Shown: in pieces, positions 54,948 through 64,000 of the stretch
Layout of the letters: every line of letters starts with the position of its first letter
Numbering within the stretch: the first letter of the stretch is position 1
NCBI GenBank assembly: GCA_030824495.1
Contig: JAVBXP010000084.1
Coordinates: 62,001 to 126,000, forward strand
Source of the DNA: a bacterium
Lineage (GTDB): Bacteria; Pseudomonadota; Alphaproteobacteria; Caulobacterales; Caulobacteraceae
Length of the DNA: 64,000 nucleotides
Direction: 5' to 3'
Notes under the pieces: model-generated
Databases searched by the model: none
Told to the model about the DNA's origin: nothing
Seen by the model: only the letters and a program-made list of their open reading frames with translations
Translations under genes and position numbers: made by a program

Positions 54948-56243
54948 ATGACTGACGGCGCTAAAACATTCCCCAAAGGGTTCATCTGGGGCGCGGCCAC
55001 CGCCGCGCATCAGGTCGAGGGCGGCAACGTCAATTCCGACTGCTGGGCGCTGGAGCACGCCTCACCGTCGCTGTTTCGCGAACCCTCGGGCGACGCCGTG
55101 GACCAGTATCATCGGTTCGGCGACGACATGGCTATCCTGGCCGCCCTGGGACTGCAGTCCTACCGGTTCTCCATCGAATGGGCGCGGATCGAGCCTGAGG
55201 ACGGCGTCTTTTCGCAGGCGGCGCTCGACCACTACCAGCGCTGTATCGACGCCTGCCTTAGCCGCGGCCTCGCCCCTGTGCTGACCTACCACCACTTCAC
55301 CCTGCCCCTTTGGCTGGCCCGGCAAGGCGGCATGACCAGCCCCGAGTTCCCCGACCGCTTCGCCCGGTTCTGCGAGCATGCGACCCGCCACCTGCGCGGT
55401 TTCGACATTGCCTGCACGATCAATGAGCTGAACCTTCCCCTGTTCATCCGCGAACCGCTGATGGCGCGCATGACCTCGGAAAAGGCCCTGGCCCGCATCG
55501 CCGCGGCCGAAGCGGTGCTGCACGGGTCGATCGACCGCTTCTTCCTCTACAGCCCGCGCGAGGTGATCCTGAACCAGGGCTTGGCCGCCCACGCCCGGGG
55601 CCGCGACGCGATCAAGTCCGTCCGGTCGGAAGTCCAGGTCGGCGTCACCTTAGCCGTCCAGGACGAACAGGCCGAGCCGGCGGCCGAAGCCCTGCGCGAC
55701 CAGCGGCGCGAAGACTTCTATGGGGTCTGTCTGGACGCGGTGAAGGGCGATGACTTCATCGGCGTGCAGACCTATTCCCGTGTCGTCTCCAAGCGCGACG
55801 GAAGTTCGGGTCCCGAAGAAGGCCATCCCCGCACCGTGATGGGCTATGAGGATCGCCCGCAGGCGCTGGCCGCCACCTGCCGCTTTGTCTGGGAACGCAC
55901 CGCCACGCCGATCATTGTGACGGAGAACGGCTGGGCCGGGGACGATGACCGCCGCCGCGCGGCCTTTGTGCCTGAAGCCCTTAGCGAACTGCATGACGCC
56001 ATCACCGAGGGCGTGGATGTGCGAGGCTATTTCTATTGGTCGCTGCTCGACAACTACGAATGGGCGGCGGGCTATGGGCCGAAGTTCGGGCTGATCGGCG
56101 TCGATCGCGCCAACCAGCAGCGGCGGATCAAACCCTCGGCGGTCCTGCTCGGCGACATCGCCCGCGCCAACGCCGTTGGGGCCGACAACCGCTCCGCTGC
56201 AGCCCCGCAGGTGATGGGCGACGGCGCGCCGGTGGGACTGTAG
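54948..56243 (+). CDS. Glycoside hydrolase family 1 protein
   Basis: A 431-residue GH1 enzyme, the family of beta-glucosidases and related hydrolases. Nucleophile E326 is in IIVTENGWAG. The acid/base E160 is in ACTINELNLP, where the usual proline after the glutamate (TxNEP) is leucine. The N-terminal FPKGFIWGAATAAHQVEGG and C-terminal YFYWSLLDNYEWAAGYGPKFG agree with the family, but the sugar-site HHWDLP motif is changed to HHFTLP. ATG at 54948 is preferred over a GTG at 54912; a GAGCGGGCGG site precedes it. The altered motifs suggest a substrate other than simple cellobiose. It follows the TetR gene on the same strand. Confidence 0.9.
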   Translation: MTDGAKTFPKGFIWGAATAAHQVEGGNVNSDCWALEHASPSLFREPSGDAVDQYHRFGDDMAILAALGLQSYRFSIEWARIEPEDGVFSQAALDHYQRCIDACLSRGLAPVLTYHHFTLPLWLARQGGMTSPEFPDRFARFCEHATRHLRGFDIACTINELNLPLFIREPLMARMTSEKALARIAAAEAVLHGSIDRFFLYSPREVILNQGLAAHARGRDAIKSVRSEVQVGVTLAVQDEQAEPAAEALRDQRREDFYGVCLDAVKGDDFIGVQTYSRVVSKRDGSSGPEEGHPRTVMGYEDRPQALAATCRFVWERTATPIIVTENGWAGDDDRRRAAFVPEALSELHDAITEGVDVRGYFYWSLLDNYEWAAGYGPKFGLIGVDRANQQRRIKPSAVLLGDIARANAVGADNRSAAAPQVMGDGAPVGL

Positions 56244-56280
56244 AAAACGCCGATAGCCGGCAAGTCAGACGGATGCACCA

Positions 56281-58983
<2,703 letters not shown>

Positions 58984-59050
58984 CGCGCCGCGTTTCATCA
59001 TGCAGTGCAACTTGGCCATCCAGGTCTGGATCGAATGGCAGAGCTAGGCG

Positions 59051-59071
59051 TTCCTCCCTTAGTGGGAGGAA
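59051..59071 (+). promoter_or_regulatory. Shine-Dalgarno-sequestering hairpin before the PRC-barrel gene
   Basis: TTCCTCCC and GGGAGGAA form a perfect 8-bp stem with a 5-base loop (TTAGT). The right arm contains the whole ribosome binding site GGGAGGAA, ending 4 bases before the ATG at 59076. Such a hairpin would block translation until it is opened by heat, a factor or a small RNA. Direct sequence observation; function inferred. Confidence 0.6.
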
Positions 59072-59075
59072 GTCC

Positions 59076-59423
59076 ATGAATCCAGACAGCCTGATGATCC
59101 GCAGCGCCAACCTGCTGGGGACCGTTTTGAAGGACGGCGCCGGCAAAAAGCTCGGCACCATCCGTGAGGTGTTTTTCGAGCGTGACACCGGCCAGGCGCG
59201 CTTTGTGATCGTGGAGCTCGGCGGCCTGCTGAAGGCGGCCGGAAAGTTCTATCCAGTCCCTTGGCGCACCATCCGGTTCGACGAGAAGGCCGACGGATAT
59301 CTCGCTGATCTCACAAAGGATAAGCTGAAGGGCGGTCCCGCCTATGACCGCGAGCAGCTCAACGACACAGCATATGCGTGGAGCGAGCAGACCGAGCGCT
59401 ATTACCGCGTCGAACCGATCTGA
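59076..59423 (+). CDS. PRC-barrel domain protein
   Basis: A 115-residue protein of the PRC-barrel family. The N-terminal ~80 residues form the barrel (LGTIREVFFERDTGQARFVIVELGG type; here KLGTIREVFFERDTGQARFV), followed by a short acidic/basic tail. Family members bind RNA (RimM) or photosystem proteins, or have unknown roles in stress. This one has no second domain. The Shine-Dalgarno lies in a hairpin, suggesting translational control. It overlaps the 3' end of the convergent YdcF-like gene by 22 bp. Function unknown. Confidence 0.85.
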   Translation: MNPDSLMIRSANLLGTVLKDGAGKKLGTIREVFFERDTGQARFVIVELGGLLKAAGKFYPVPWRTIRFDEKADGYLADLTKDKLKGGPAYDREQLNDTAYAWSEQTERYYRVEPI

Positions 59424-59959
59424 TTTCGGAGGCCTCGGCGCTTGGTGAGGGCCAGGATCCAGTCATACGGAATGGCTGGGACCTCGCGCAGCCGCATCCG
59501 CCACCAGGCCGGCCAGCCCATCTGACGCGGGCCGGCTTTCACGCAACCATCGATGCTGGCCACACCCAGGGCTGAGAAGATCAACCGCGTTCGGGGCGTG
59601 TGATAGCTGTCGGTGCAGACGATGGCGCCCGCCAGGTTCCGTTGGCCGATCTCGCGAGCCGCGGCGACCACGGTTTGCAGGGTGTCGAGGCTCTGCTCAT
59701 CAAGGACCAGCCGTTCGGCCGCAACGCCGTCCGCGGTCAGACGCTCGGCCATGATCGAGGCTTCCGACGGCCCGTATCGCCCTACTCCGCCCGAGCAGAA
59801 GACGAGCGCGTCGGGATGGGTTTGCGCCAACCGCCGACCGCCTTCGATACGGCGCAGCAGCGCCGCGCTCGCACGGCCGTCTGGCCGCACAGCCGCGCCA
59901 AGGATGACAATGAGATATTGGGGCAACTGATCGGCCGTTCCTTCTGGAATCGGCCGCAA
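59402..59959 (-). CDS. YdcF/DUF218-family protein
   Basis: A 185-residue protein of the YdcF (DUF218) family: the N-terminal strand LPQYLIVILGAAVRPDGRAS, the central PDALVFCSGGVGRYGPSEAS, LVLDEQSLDTLQTVVAAAR and the later IVCTDSYHTPRTRLIF are typical. Some members bind SAM; no enzymatic role is settled. The start is uncertain: TTG at 59959 gives a full-length domain but has no clear ribosome site. Its 3' end overlaps the PRC-barrel gene by 22 bp on the other strand. The next minus-strand gene is 24 bp upstream. Confidence 0.8.
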   Translation of the reverse strand: MRPIPEGTADQLPQYLIVILGAAVRPDGRASAALLRRIEGGRRLAQTHPDALVFCSGGVGRYGPSEASIMAERLTADGVAAERLVLDEQSLDTLQTVVAAAREIGQRNLAGAIVCTDSYHTPRTRLIFSALGVASIDGCVKAGPRQMGWPAWWRMRLREVPAIPYDWILALTKRRGLRNQIGSTR

Positions 59960-59983
59960 GATGACCGGGCTAGCGCTGCGGCG

Positions 59984-60310
59984 CTAGGCTCGCGCCTCGG
60001 CGTTCATCGGCGGGCTGTGTTCCTCGATGAGATCGTCCTGCTCGGCCACACGCACCGCGCTGCGGACGTTCAGCCGGGTCATCACGTCGGCGTCGTCGCC
60101 GTAGACATCCTTGGCCTTGGCCAATTGGTCGCGCCAGGCCGTTCGCGCCAGGCTGTCGGTCTCGCCGACGAAAAGCACGTCAACGCCCTGCGACCCTGGC
60201 TTGCAGATGACGTAGTTCGCGCCGGCAGGCGGCAGAACCCGGTCTTCCTCGAGAGCGGTGTAGCGATAGCGGTTTCCGGATTTCCCGGCGATTTCGATCT
60301 GACGGGCCAA
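59984..60310 (-). CDS. Hypothetical protein, 108 residues
   Basis: A 108-residue soluble protein without a family I recognise. Features are a compact start (RQIEIAGKSGNRYRYTALEE), a central VICKPGSQGVDVLFVGETDS and an acidic helical end (VRVAEQDDLIEEHS). No signal peptide or membrane segment is seen. The start is TTG at 60310 with GGGAG 6 bases upstream. It precedes the YdcF-like gene by 24 bp and could be cotranscribed with it. The protein may belong to a lineage-specific family; its role is unknown. Confidence 0.65.
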   Translation of the reverse strand: MARQIEIAGKSGNRYRYTALEEDRVLPPAGANYVICKPGSQGVDVLFVGETDSLARTAWRDQLAKAKDVYGDDADVMTRLNVRSAVRVAEQDDLIEEHSPPMNAEARA

Positions 60311-60574
60311 CGCACGCTCCCGACCTGAGACAATAATGTGTTCCGAGGCCGCCCAAGCCGCCCCGCGCCCCTGTTAGCCGGGCGACTTGGGCGAAAGATA
60401 GGCATAGCGGTCCGTCTGCGGATCACCTTGTCGCGAGAAGCGACGCTGCAGTGCGGAAACTCGGAACAACCTCAGCTATATGGCGTTCTTCGTCCCGTGG
60501 CGGCTCTGCTAGGTTGAGCCTCGAGGCGTTTCGAGTCACGAAAACGCTCTTAGTTGAGGCCCCGACGCGAGCCG

Positions 60575-61690
60575 ATGGAACGACCCGCCGATTTTAGTCT
60601 GATGGACGCCGATGACGGCCGCAAAGCCGTGCTTTCCGGCGACTGGACGGCCACGTCCACCGGCGACGCCGCCACGCGTCTGGCCGCCGCCGTCGAAAGC
60701 GATGGCCTGAAGGGTGTCGACATGACGCCCGTCGGCCGGCTGGACACCGCAGGCGCCTTCGCCCTGATACGCGCCCTGCGCGATGTCCTGCCCAGCGAGG
60801 CCATCCAGGCCCGCCCAGAAACCGTGCGGCTGCTGGAGCTGGTCGGCGAAGCGGCGGCCGAGAAACCCGCCAAGAAGGTGGAGCCGCGCGGCTTCTACCA
60901 GTTCGGCGTCCGCATCGGCCGGGGCGTGTTCGACCTTGGCCGCGAGTTCTTTGAGACAATGGTCTTCACCGGCCACCTGCTGGTGGTCGTGGGCCGGGTC
61001 ATGGTCAATCCCCGGCGCATCCGCTGGGCGGCCTGCGTTTCGCTGGCCGAGCGCGCCGGGCTGGACGCCATTCCGATTGTCGCCGTCACCTCCTTCTTCA
61101 TCGGCGCGGTCGTCGGCCTGCTGGGCGCCAACATGCTTCGCCAATTCGGCGCCGAGGTCTTCGCGGTCGAACTGATCGGCATCGCGGTGCTGCGCGAGTT
61201 CAACATCCTGATCACGGCGATCCTGCTGGCCGGCCGATCGGCCTCGGCCTTCGCCGCCGAGATCGGTTCGATGAAGATGAACCAGGAGATCGACGCCATG
61301 AAGGTCATGGGCGTCGATCCGTTCGAAGCCCTGGTGTTCCCGCGCTTCGCCGCCCTGCTGGCCATCATCCCGCTGCTGACCTTCGTGGCCACGTTGGCGG
61401 GCCTGTTCGGGGGCCTGCTGATCACCTGGTCGGTGCTGGGCCTGGGTCCCAACTTCTTCCTGCAGCGGATCATCGACAATGTCGGCGTCACCCATTTCCT
61501 GATCGGTATGTCCAAGGCCCCGGTCATGGCTGTGGTTATCGCCGGGATCGGCTGCCGCCAGGGTATGGAAGTCGGCGGCGACGTGGAATCTCTGGGCCGC
61601 CGGGTGACCTCGGCCGTCGTTCACGCCATCTTCGCGATCATCCTGATCGACGCCGCCTTCGCCCTGCTCTACATGCAGTTGGGGATCTAA
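60575..61690 (+). CDS. mlaE: Mla-type ABC transporter permease with N-terminal STAS-like domain
   Basis: A 371-residue inner-membrane permease of the MlaE (phospholipid transport) family. About 100 N-terminal residues look like a STAS/MlaB-like domain (KAVLSGDWTATSTGDAATRL, PVGRLDTAGAFALIRAL), then the membrane core with five helices, RSASAFAAEIGSMKMNQEID and VMGVDPFEALVFPRFAALL. In E. coli STAS protein MlaB is separate; here it is fused. The ATG at 60575 is preferred to a TTG at 60554. The next gene starts directly after the stop (TAAGTG), so it is coupled to the ATPase. Role: lipid transport between membranes to keep outer-membrane asymmetry. Confidence 0.92.
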   Translation: MERPADFSLMDADDGRKAVLSGDWTATSTGDAATRLAAAVESDGLKGVDMTPVGRLDTAGAFALIRALRDVLPSEAIQARPETVRLLELVGEAAAEKPAKKVEPRGFYQFGVRIGRGVFDLGREFFETMVFTGHLLVVVGRVMVNPRRIRWAACVSLAERAGLDAIPIVAVTSFFIGAVVGLLGANMLRQFGAEVFAVELIGIAVLREFNILITAILLAGRSASAFAAEIGSMKMNQEIDAMKVMGVDPFEALVFPRFAALLAIIPLLTFVATLAGLFGGLLITWSVLGLGPNFFLQRIIDNVGVTHFLIGMSKAPVMAVVIAGIGCRQGMEVGGDVESLGRRVTSAVVHAIFAIILIDAAFALLYMQLGI

Positions 61691-62506
61691 GTGTCAGACG
61701 AAGAAGAAGATCCCCTGGACAGCACCGGCCCGGCCATCGAGGTGAAGGGCCTGCGGTCGCAGTTCGGCTCACACGTCGTGCATGACGATCTCGACATCAC
61801 CGTCGAGCGTGGCGAAGTGCTGGGCGTTGTCGGCGGCTCGGGTACCGGAAAGTCGGTGCTGCTCAACAGCATCATCGGCCTGCGCCGGCCCGATGCGGGC
61901 ACGGTCAAGGTGTTCGGCCAGGATATTCAGCACGCCAGCCGGCGACGGTGGTCCGAGATCGAACGTTCATGGGGCGTGCTGTTCCAGCAAGGCGCCCTGT
62001 TCTCGAACCTCACCGTCCGCCAGAACGTGTCGGCTCCGATGTACGAGCACACAAATCTGTCCCGCAAGGTCATCGAAGAACTGGCCGACCTGAAGATCGC
62101 CCTCGTCGGCCTGCGCGCAGGGGCCGGCGACCTGAAGCCGGCGGAGCTGTCGGGCGGCATGCGCAAGCGCGCCGGCCTGGCGCGCGCCCTGGCGCTCGAT
62201 CCCGAGCTGCTTTTCCTTGATGAGCCGACAGCCGGTCTCGACCCCATCGGCGCGGCGGCCTTCGACACCCTGATCAAGGACCTCTCCGACAGCCTGAACC
62301 TGACGGTGTTCATGATCACCCATGATCTCGACACGCTGTATGCGATCACCGATCGCGTTGCGGTGCTGGCCGACAAGAAGGTGGTCGCGATCGATTCCGT
62401 GCAAGCGCTGGAGCGGTCGACACACCCCTGGATCCAAGAGTACTTCCTCGGCCCGCGCGGACGCGCGGCCGCTGATGCAGTCAAGAAAGCCGAGACGGCA
62501 GCCTGA
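61691..62506 (+). CDS. mlaF: Mla-type ABC transporter ATP-binding protein
   Basis: A 271-residue ATPase of the Mla/PqiB-type lipid transporter. Walker A GGSGTGKS is at 48-55, the signature LSGGMRKRAGLARALA and Walker B LLFLDEPTAGLDP follow, then VFMITHDLDTLYAITDRVAV. GTG start at 61691 comes immediately after the permease stop. Its stop overlaps the MCE gene start (TGATG). It energises lipid movement by the permease. Confidence 0.95.
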   Translation: MSDEEEDPLDSTGPAIEVKGLRSQFGSHVVHDDLDITVERGEVLGVVGGSGTGKSVLLNSIIGLRRPDAGTVKVFGQDIQHASRRRWSEIERSWGVLFQQGALFSNLTVRQNVSAPMYEHTNLSRKVIEELADLKIALVGLRAGAGDLKPAELSGGMRKRAGLARALALDPELLFLDEPTAGLDPIGAAAFDTLIKDLSDSLNLTVFMITHDLDTLYAITDRVAVLADKKVVAIDSVQALERSTHPWIQEYFLGPRGRAAADAVKKAETAA

Positions 62507-63444
62507 TGGAAAAAGACGCCAATTACGCCCTGGTCGGCTTTTCGACCCTGCTCCTGTTCACCGGCCTGATCATCTTCGTGGTCTGGCTCGCGCGGCTGAC
62601 CTTCGCCCAGGACTATGATGTCTACGACATCATCTTCCAGGGGCCGGTTCGCGGCCTCAGCCAAGGCGGCGAAGTCCATTTCAACGGCATCAAGGTCGGC
62701 GAGGTCACGCGCATCCAGCTCGACCGCGCCAATCCAAACCGGGTCATCGCGCGCGCGCGGGTCACGTCCGACGTGCCGATCCGCGTCGACTCATTCGCGA
62801 CGCTTGAGCCGCAGGGCATCACCGGGGTGAACTACGTGCAGATCACCGCGGGCACGCCGTCCAAGCGGCTCTTGAAAGACACCGTCCCGCAGGGCGAGAT
62901 CCCCAAGCTCAGGACCCAACGAAGCGCCCTCTCCGATCTGCTGGAAGGCGGAGGCACCGTGCTGACGCGTACGGTCGAGGCGCTGGACCGCGTCAATCGC
63001 GTCTTGTCCGACCAGAACATCAAGACCGTCGGCGCGGCGATCAGCGACGCCCAGGCCGTCACATCCGAACTGCGCGAGCGCAAGGCGATCATCGCCGACG
63101 CCCAGAAGTCCCTGCAGAGCATCGACGCCGCCGCGCTGGAGATCGCCGAGCTCAGCAAGTCGAGCCGCTCGCTGGTGGATGAAGACGGCAAGCGCACCCT
63201 GGCCAACCTGGCCGCGGCGTCTGAGGAGGCCCAGGCCGCCGCCAAGGATATCCGCACGATGGTCGGCCGCCTCGAAGGGCCGACCAGCGACTTCGCCACC
63301 AACGGGCTCCCGCAGCTGACCTCATCGGTCCAGACGCTGCAGGAGACCGCCGAGTCCCTCGACTCGCTGATCCGCGACGTACAAGCCAATCCTCGCGGCC
63401 TGGTCGGCAAGCCCATAGCCCAGGAAATGAAGGTAAAGCCATGA
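62506..63444 (+). CDS. mlaD: MCE/MlaD-family periplasmic lipid-binding protein
   Basis: A 312-residue protein anchored by one N-terminal helix (STLLLFTGLIIFVVWLARL, ~12-30) with an MCE domain at ~38-118 (FQGPVRGLSQGGEVHFNGIK, LEPQGITGVNYVQIT). The long C-terminal part is helical/coiled-coil rich (residues ~140-300), as in larger MCE proteins that form tunnels. It is coupled to the ATPase upstream (TGATG) and its stop overlaps the lipoprotein gene (ATGA at 63441-63444). Role: hexameric lipid carrier in the periplasm. Confidence 0.93.
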   Translation: MEKDANYALVGFSTLLLFTGLIIFVVWLARLTFAQDYDVYDIIFQGPVRGLSQGGEVHFNGIKVGEVTRIQLDRANPNRVIARARVTSDVPIRVDSFATLEPQGITGVNYVQITAGTPSKRLLKDTVPQGEIPKLRTQRSALSDLLEGGGTVLTRTVEALDRVNRVLSDQNIKTVGAAISDAQAVTSELRERKAIIADAQKSLQSIDAAALEIAELSKSSRSLVDEDGKRTLANLAAASEEAQAAAKDIRTMVGRLEGPTSDFATNGLPQLTSSVQTLQETAESLDSLIRDVQANPRGLVGKPIAQEMKVKP

Positions 63445-64000
63445 CCGCCCTCGCACGCAGCCTCCGCGTCCTGAGCCTCACGGCGATCGCCGTCTCGCTG
63501 TCGGCCTGTATTTCGCTGTTCCCGAAGTCCGAGCCGTCTCAGCTCTACCGGTTCGACGGCGCGACGCCGGCCGAGGCCGGTTCGGCCCCTGCGCCCACGG
63601 CCCAGTTCGGCGTCGTGCGTGGCTCCGGCTCCTTCGTGCAATCGGCGGCTGGCGATCGCATGCTCACGGTCACCGGCGACCAGGTCGCTTACATCGCTGA
63701 GTCCCGCTGGGTTTCGCCGGCCTCGACCCTGTTTAACGAGGCGATGACGCGGGCCTTCGACGCCAATGGCGGCGCGGCGCGGCTGATGTCGCGCGGGGAA
63801 ACCGGTCGCGCGGATTACTTCATGCGGGTCGACGTCACGCGGTTCGAGGCGGTCTATGATAGAGGCGTGAAGTCCGCGCCCGAGATCGCAGTGACCCTGC
63901 GCGTCGCCCTGGTTCGCAACGACCGGACGCTGGCCGGCTCAACCTTGATCGAGGCGAAGGTGCGGGCCGGCGACAACCGGGTCTCATCGATCGTCGCCGC
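63441..64000 (+). CDS. ABC-type transport auxiliary lipoprotein (PqiC/DUF330-like), 3' partial
   Basis: The gene runs off the window end; 186 codons are present. A signal peptide with lipobox (AVSLSAC, cysteine at residue 23) marks a lipoprotein. The following segment (LYRFDGATP, then VAYIAESRWVSPASTLFNEA) matches the ABC_trans_aux/PqiC family, typically the last gene of such operons. It starts inside the MCE gene's stop (ATGA). Likely an outer-membrane-side partner of the lipid-transport complex. Confidence 0.88.
   Translation, partial: MTALARSLRVLSLTAIAVSLSACISLFPKSEPSQLYRFDGATPAEAGSAPAPTAQFGVVRGSGSFVQSAAGDRMLTVTGDQVAYIAESRWVSPASTLFNEAMTRAFDANGGAARLMSRGETGRADYFMRVDVTRFEAVYDRGVKSAPEIAVTLRVALVRNDRTLAGSTLIEAKVRAGDNRVSSIVA

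Overview
The window is a GC-rich, gene-dense bacterial chromosome segment. Five TonB-dependent receptors, a six-gene Mrp antiporter operon with a fused A/B subunit, an Mla-type operon with a fused N-terminal STAS-like domain, and FecI/FecR signalling together suggest an alphaproteobacterium, most likely of the Caulobacter/Phenylobacterium group. This placement is inferred from gene content; no rRNA or other marker is present. I saw no tRNA, rRNA, CRISPR array, insertion sequence or prophage. Both ends of the window cut a gene.

Layout, left to right. (1) 1-4.1 kb: the 3' part of a FadE-type acyl-CoA dehydrogenase, then on the minus strand an AraC regulator and a NepI-like MFS exporter. (2) 4.1-10.5 kb: a 454-bp AT-richer spacer, then a translationally coupled Mrp (Pha/Mnh) cation/proton antiporter operon AB-C-D-E-F-G. 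(3) 10.6-13.1 kb: a fatty acyl-CoA synthetase and a double-hotdog thioesterase. (4) 13.1-22.6 kb: an iron-acquisition region. Two divergent siderophore receptors share a promoter region with Fur-like boxes. The right-hand receptor leads an operon of DUF3649, PepSY-TM reductase, DUF3325 and ferredoxin-NADP reductase genes, followed by an alpha/beta hydrolase and a DUF4198 protein with its own Fur-like sites. (5) 22.7-30.0 kb: an MdtABC-like RND efflux operon with two permeases. (6) 30-31.4 kb: DUF3008, a two-ACT-domain protein and HU. (7) 31.6-38.1 kb: a minus-strand unit of ECF sigma factor, FecR, STN-type TonB receptor and gamma-glutamyltransferase. (8) 38.4-45.7 kb: katG, an MDR oxidoreductase, and a TonB receptor divergent from a Tat-exported 5'-nucleotidase.

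(9) 45.8-49.9 kb: a small orphan protein, a SAM methyltransferase, and an overlapping minus-strand operon of GT4 glycosyltransferase, SAM methyltransferase and a QW-motif alpha/alpha-toroid protein. This operon is the best candidate here for an uncharacterised pathway. (10) 50.1-56.2 kb: a fifth TonB receptor, an EthA-like flavin monooxygenase divergent from a TetR regulator, and a GH1 glycosidase. (11) 56.3-60.3 kb: PEP carboxylase, a PRC-barrel protein whose Shine-Dalgarno sequence lies in a hairpin, a YdcF-family protein and a small hypothetical protein. (12) 60.6-64 kb: an Mla/PqiC-type lipid-transport operon (permease, ATPase, MCE protein, auxiliary lipoprotein cut by the window end).

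Taken together the region is specialised in outer-membrane nutrient capture and envelope maintenance. Receptors sit beside enzymes that could process their likely cargo: a reductase and hydrolase for siderophores, GGT for gamma-glutamyl peptides, and a nucleotidase for nucleotides. These pairings are inferences from gene order and were not tested.
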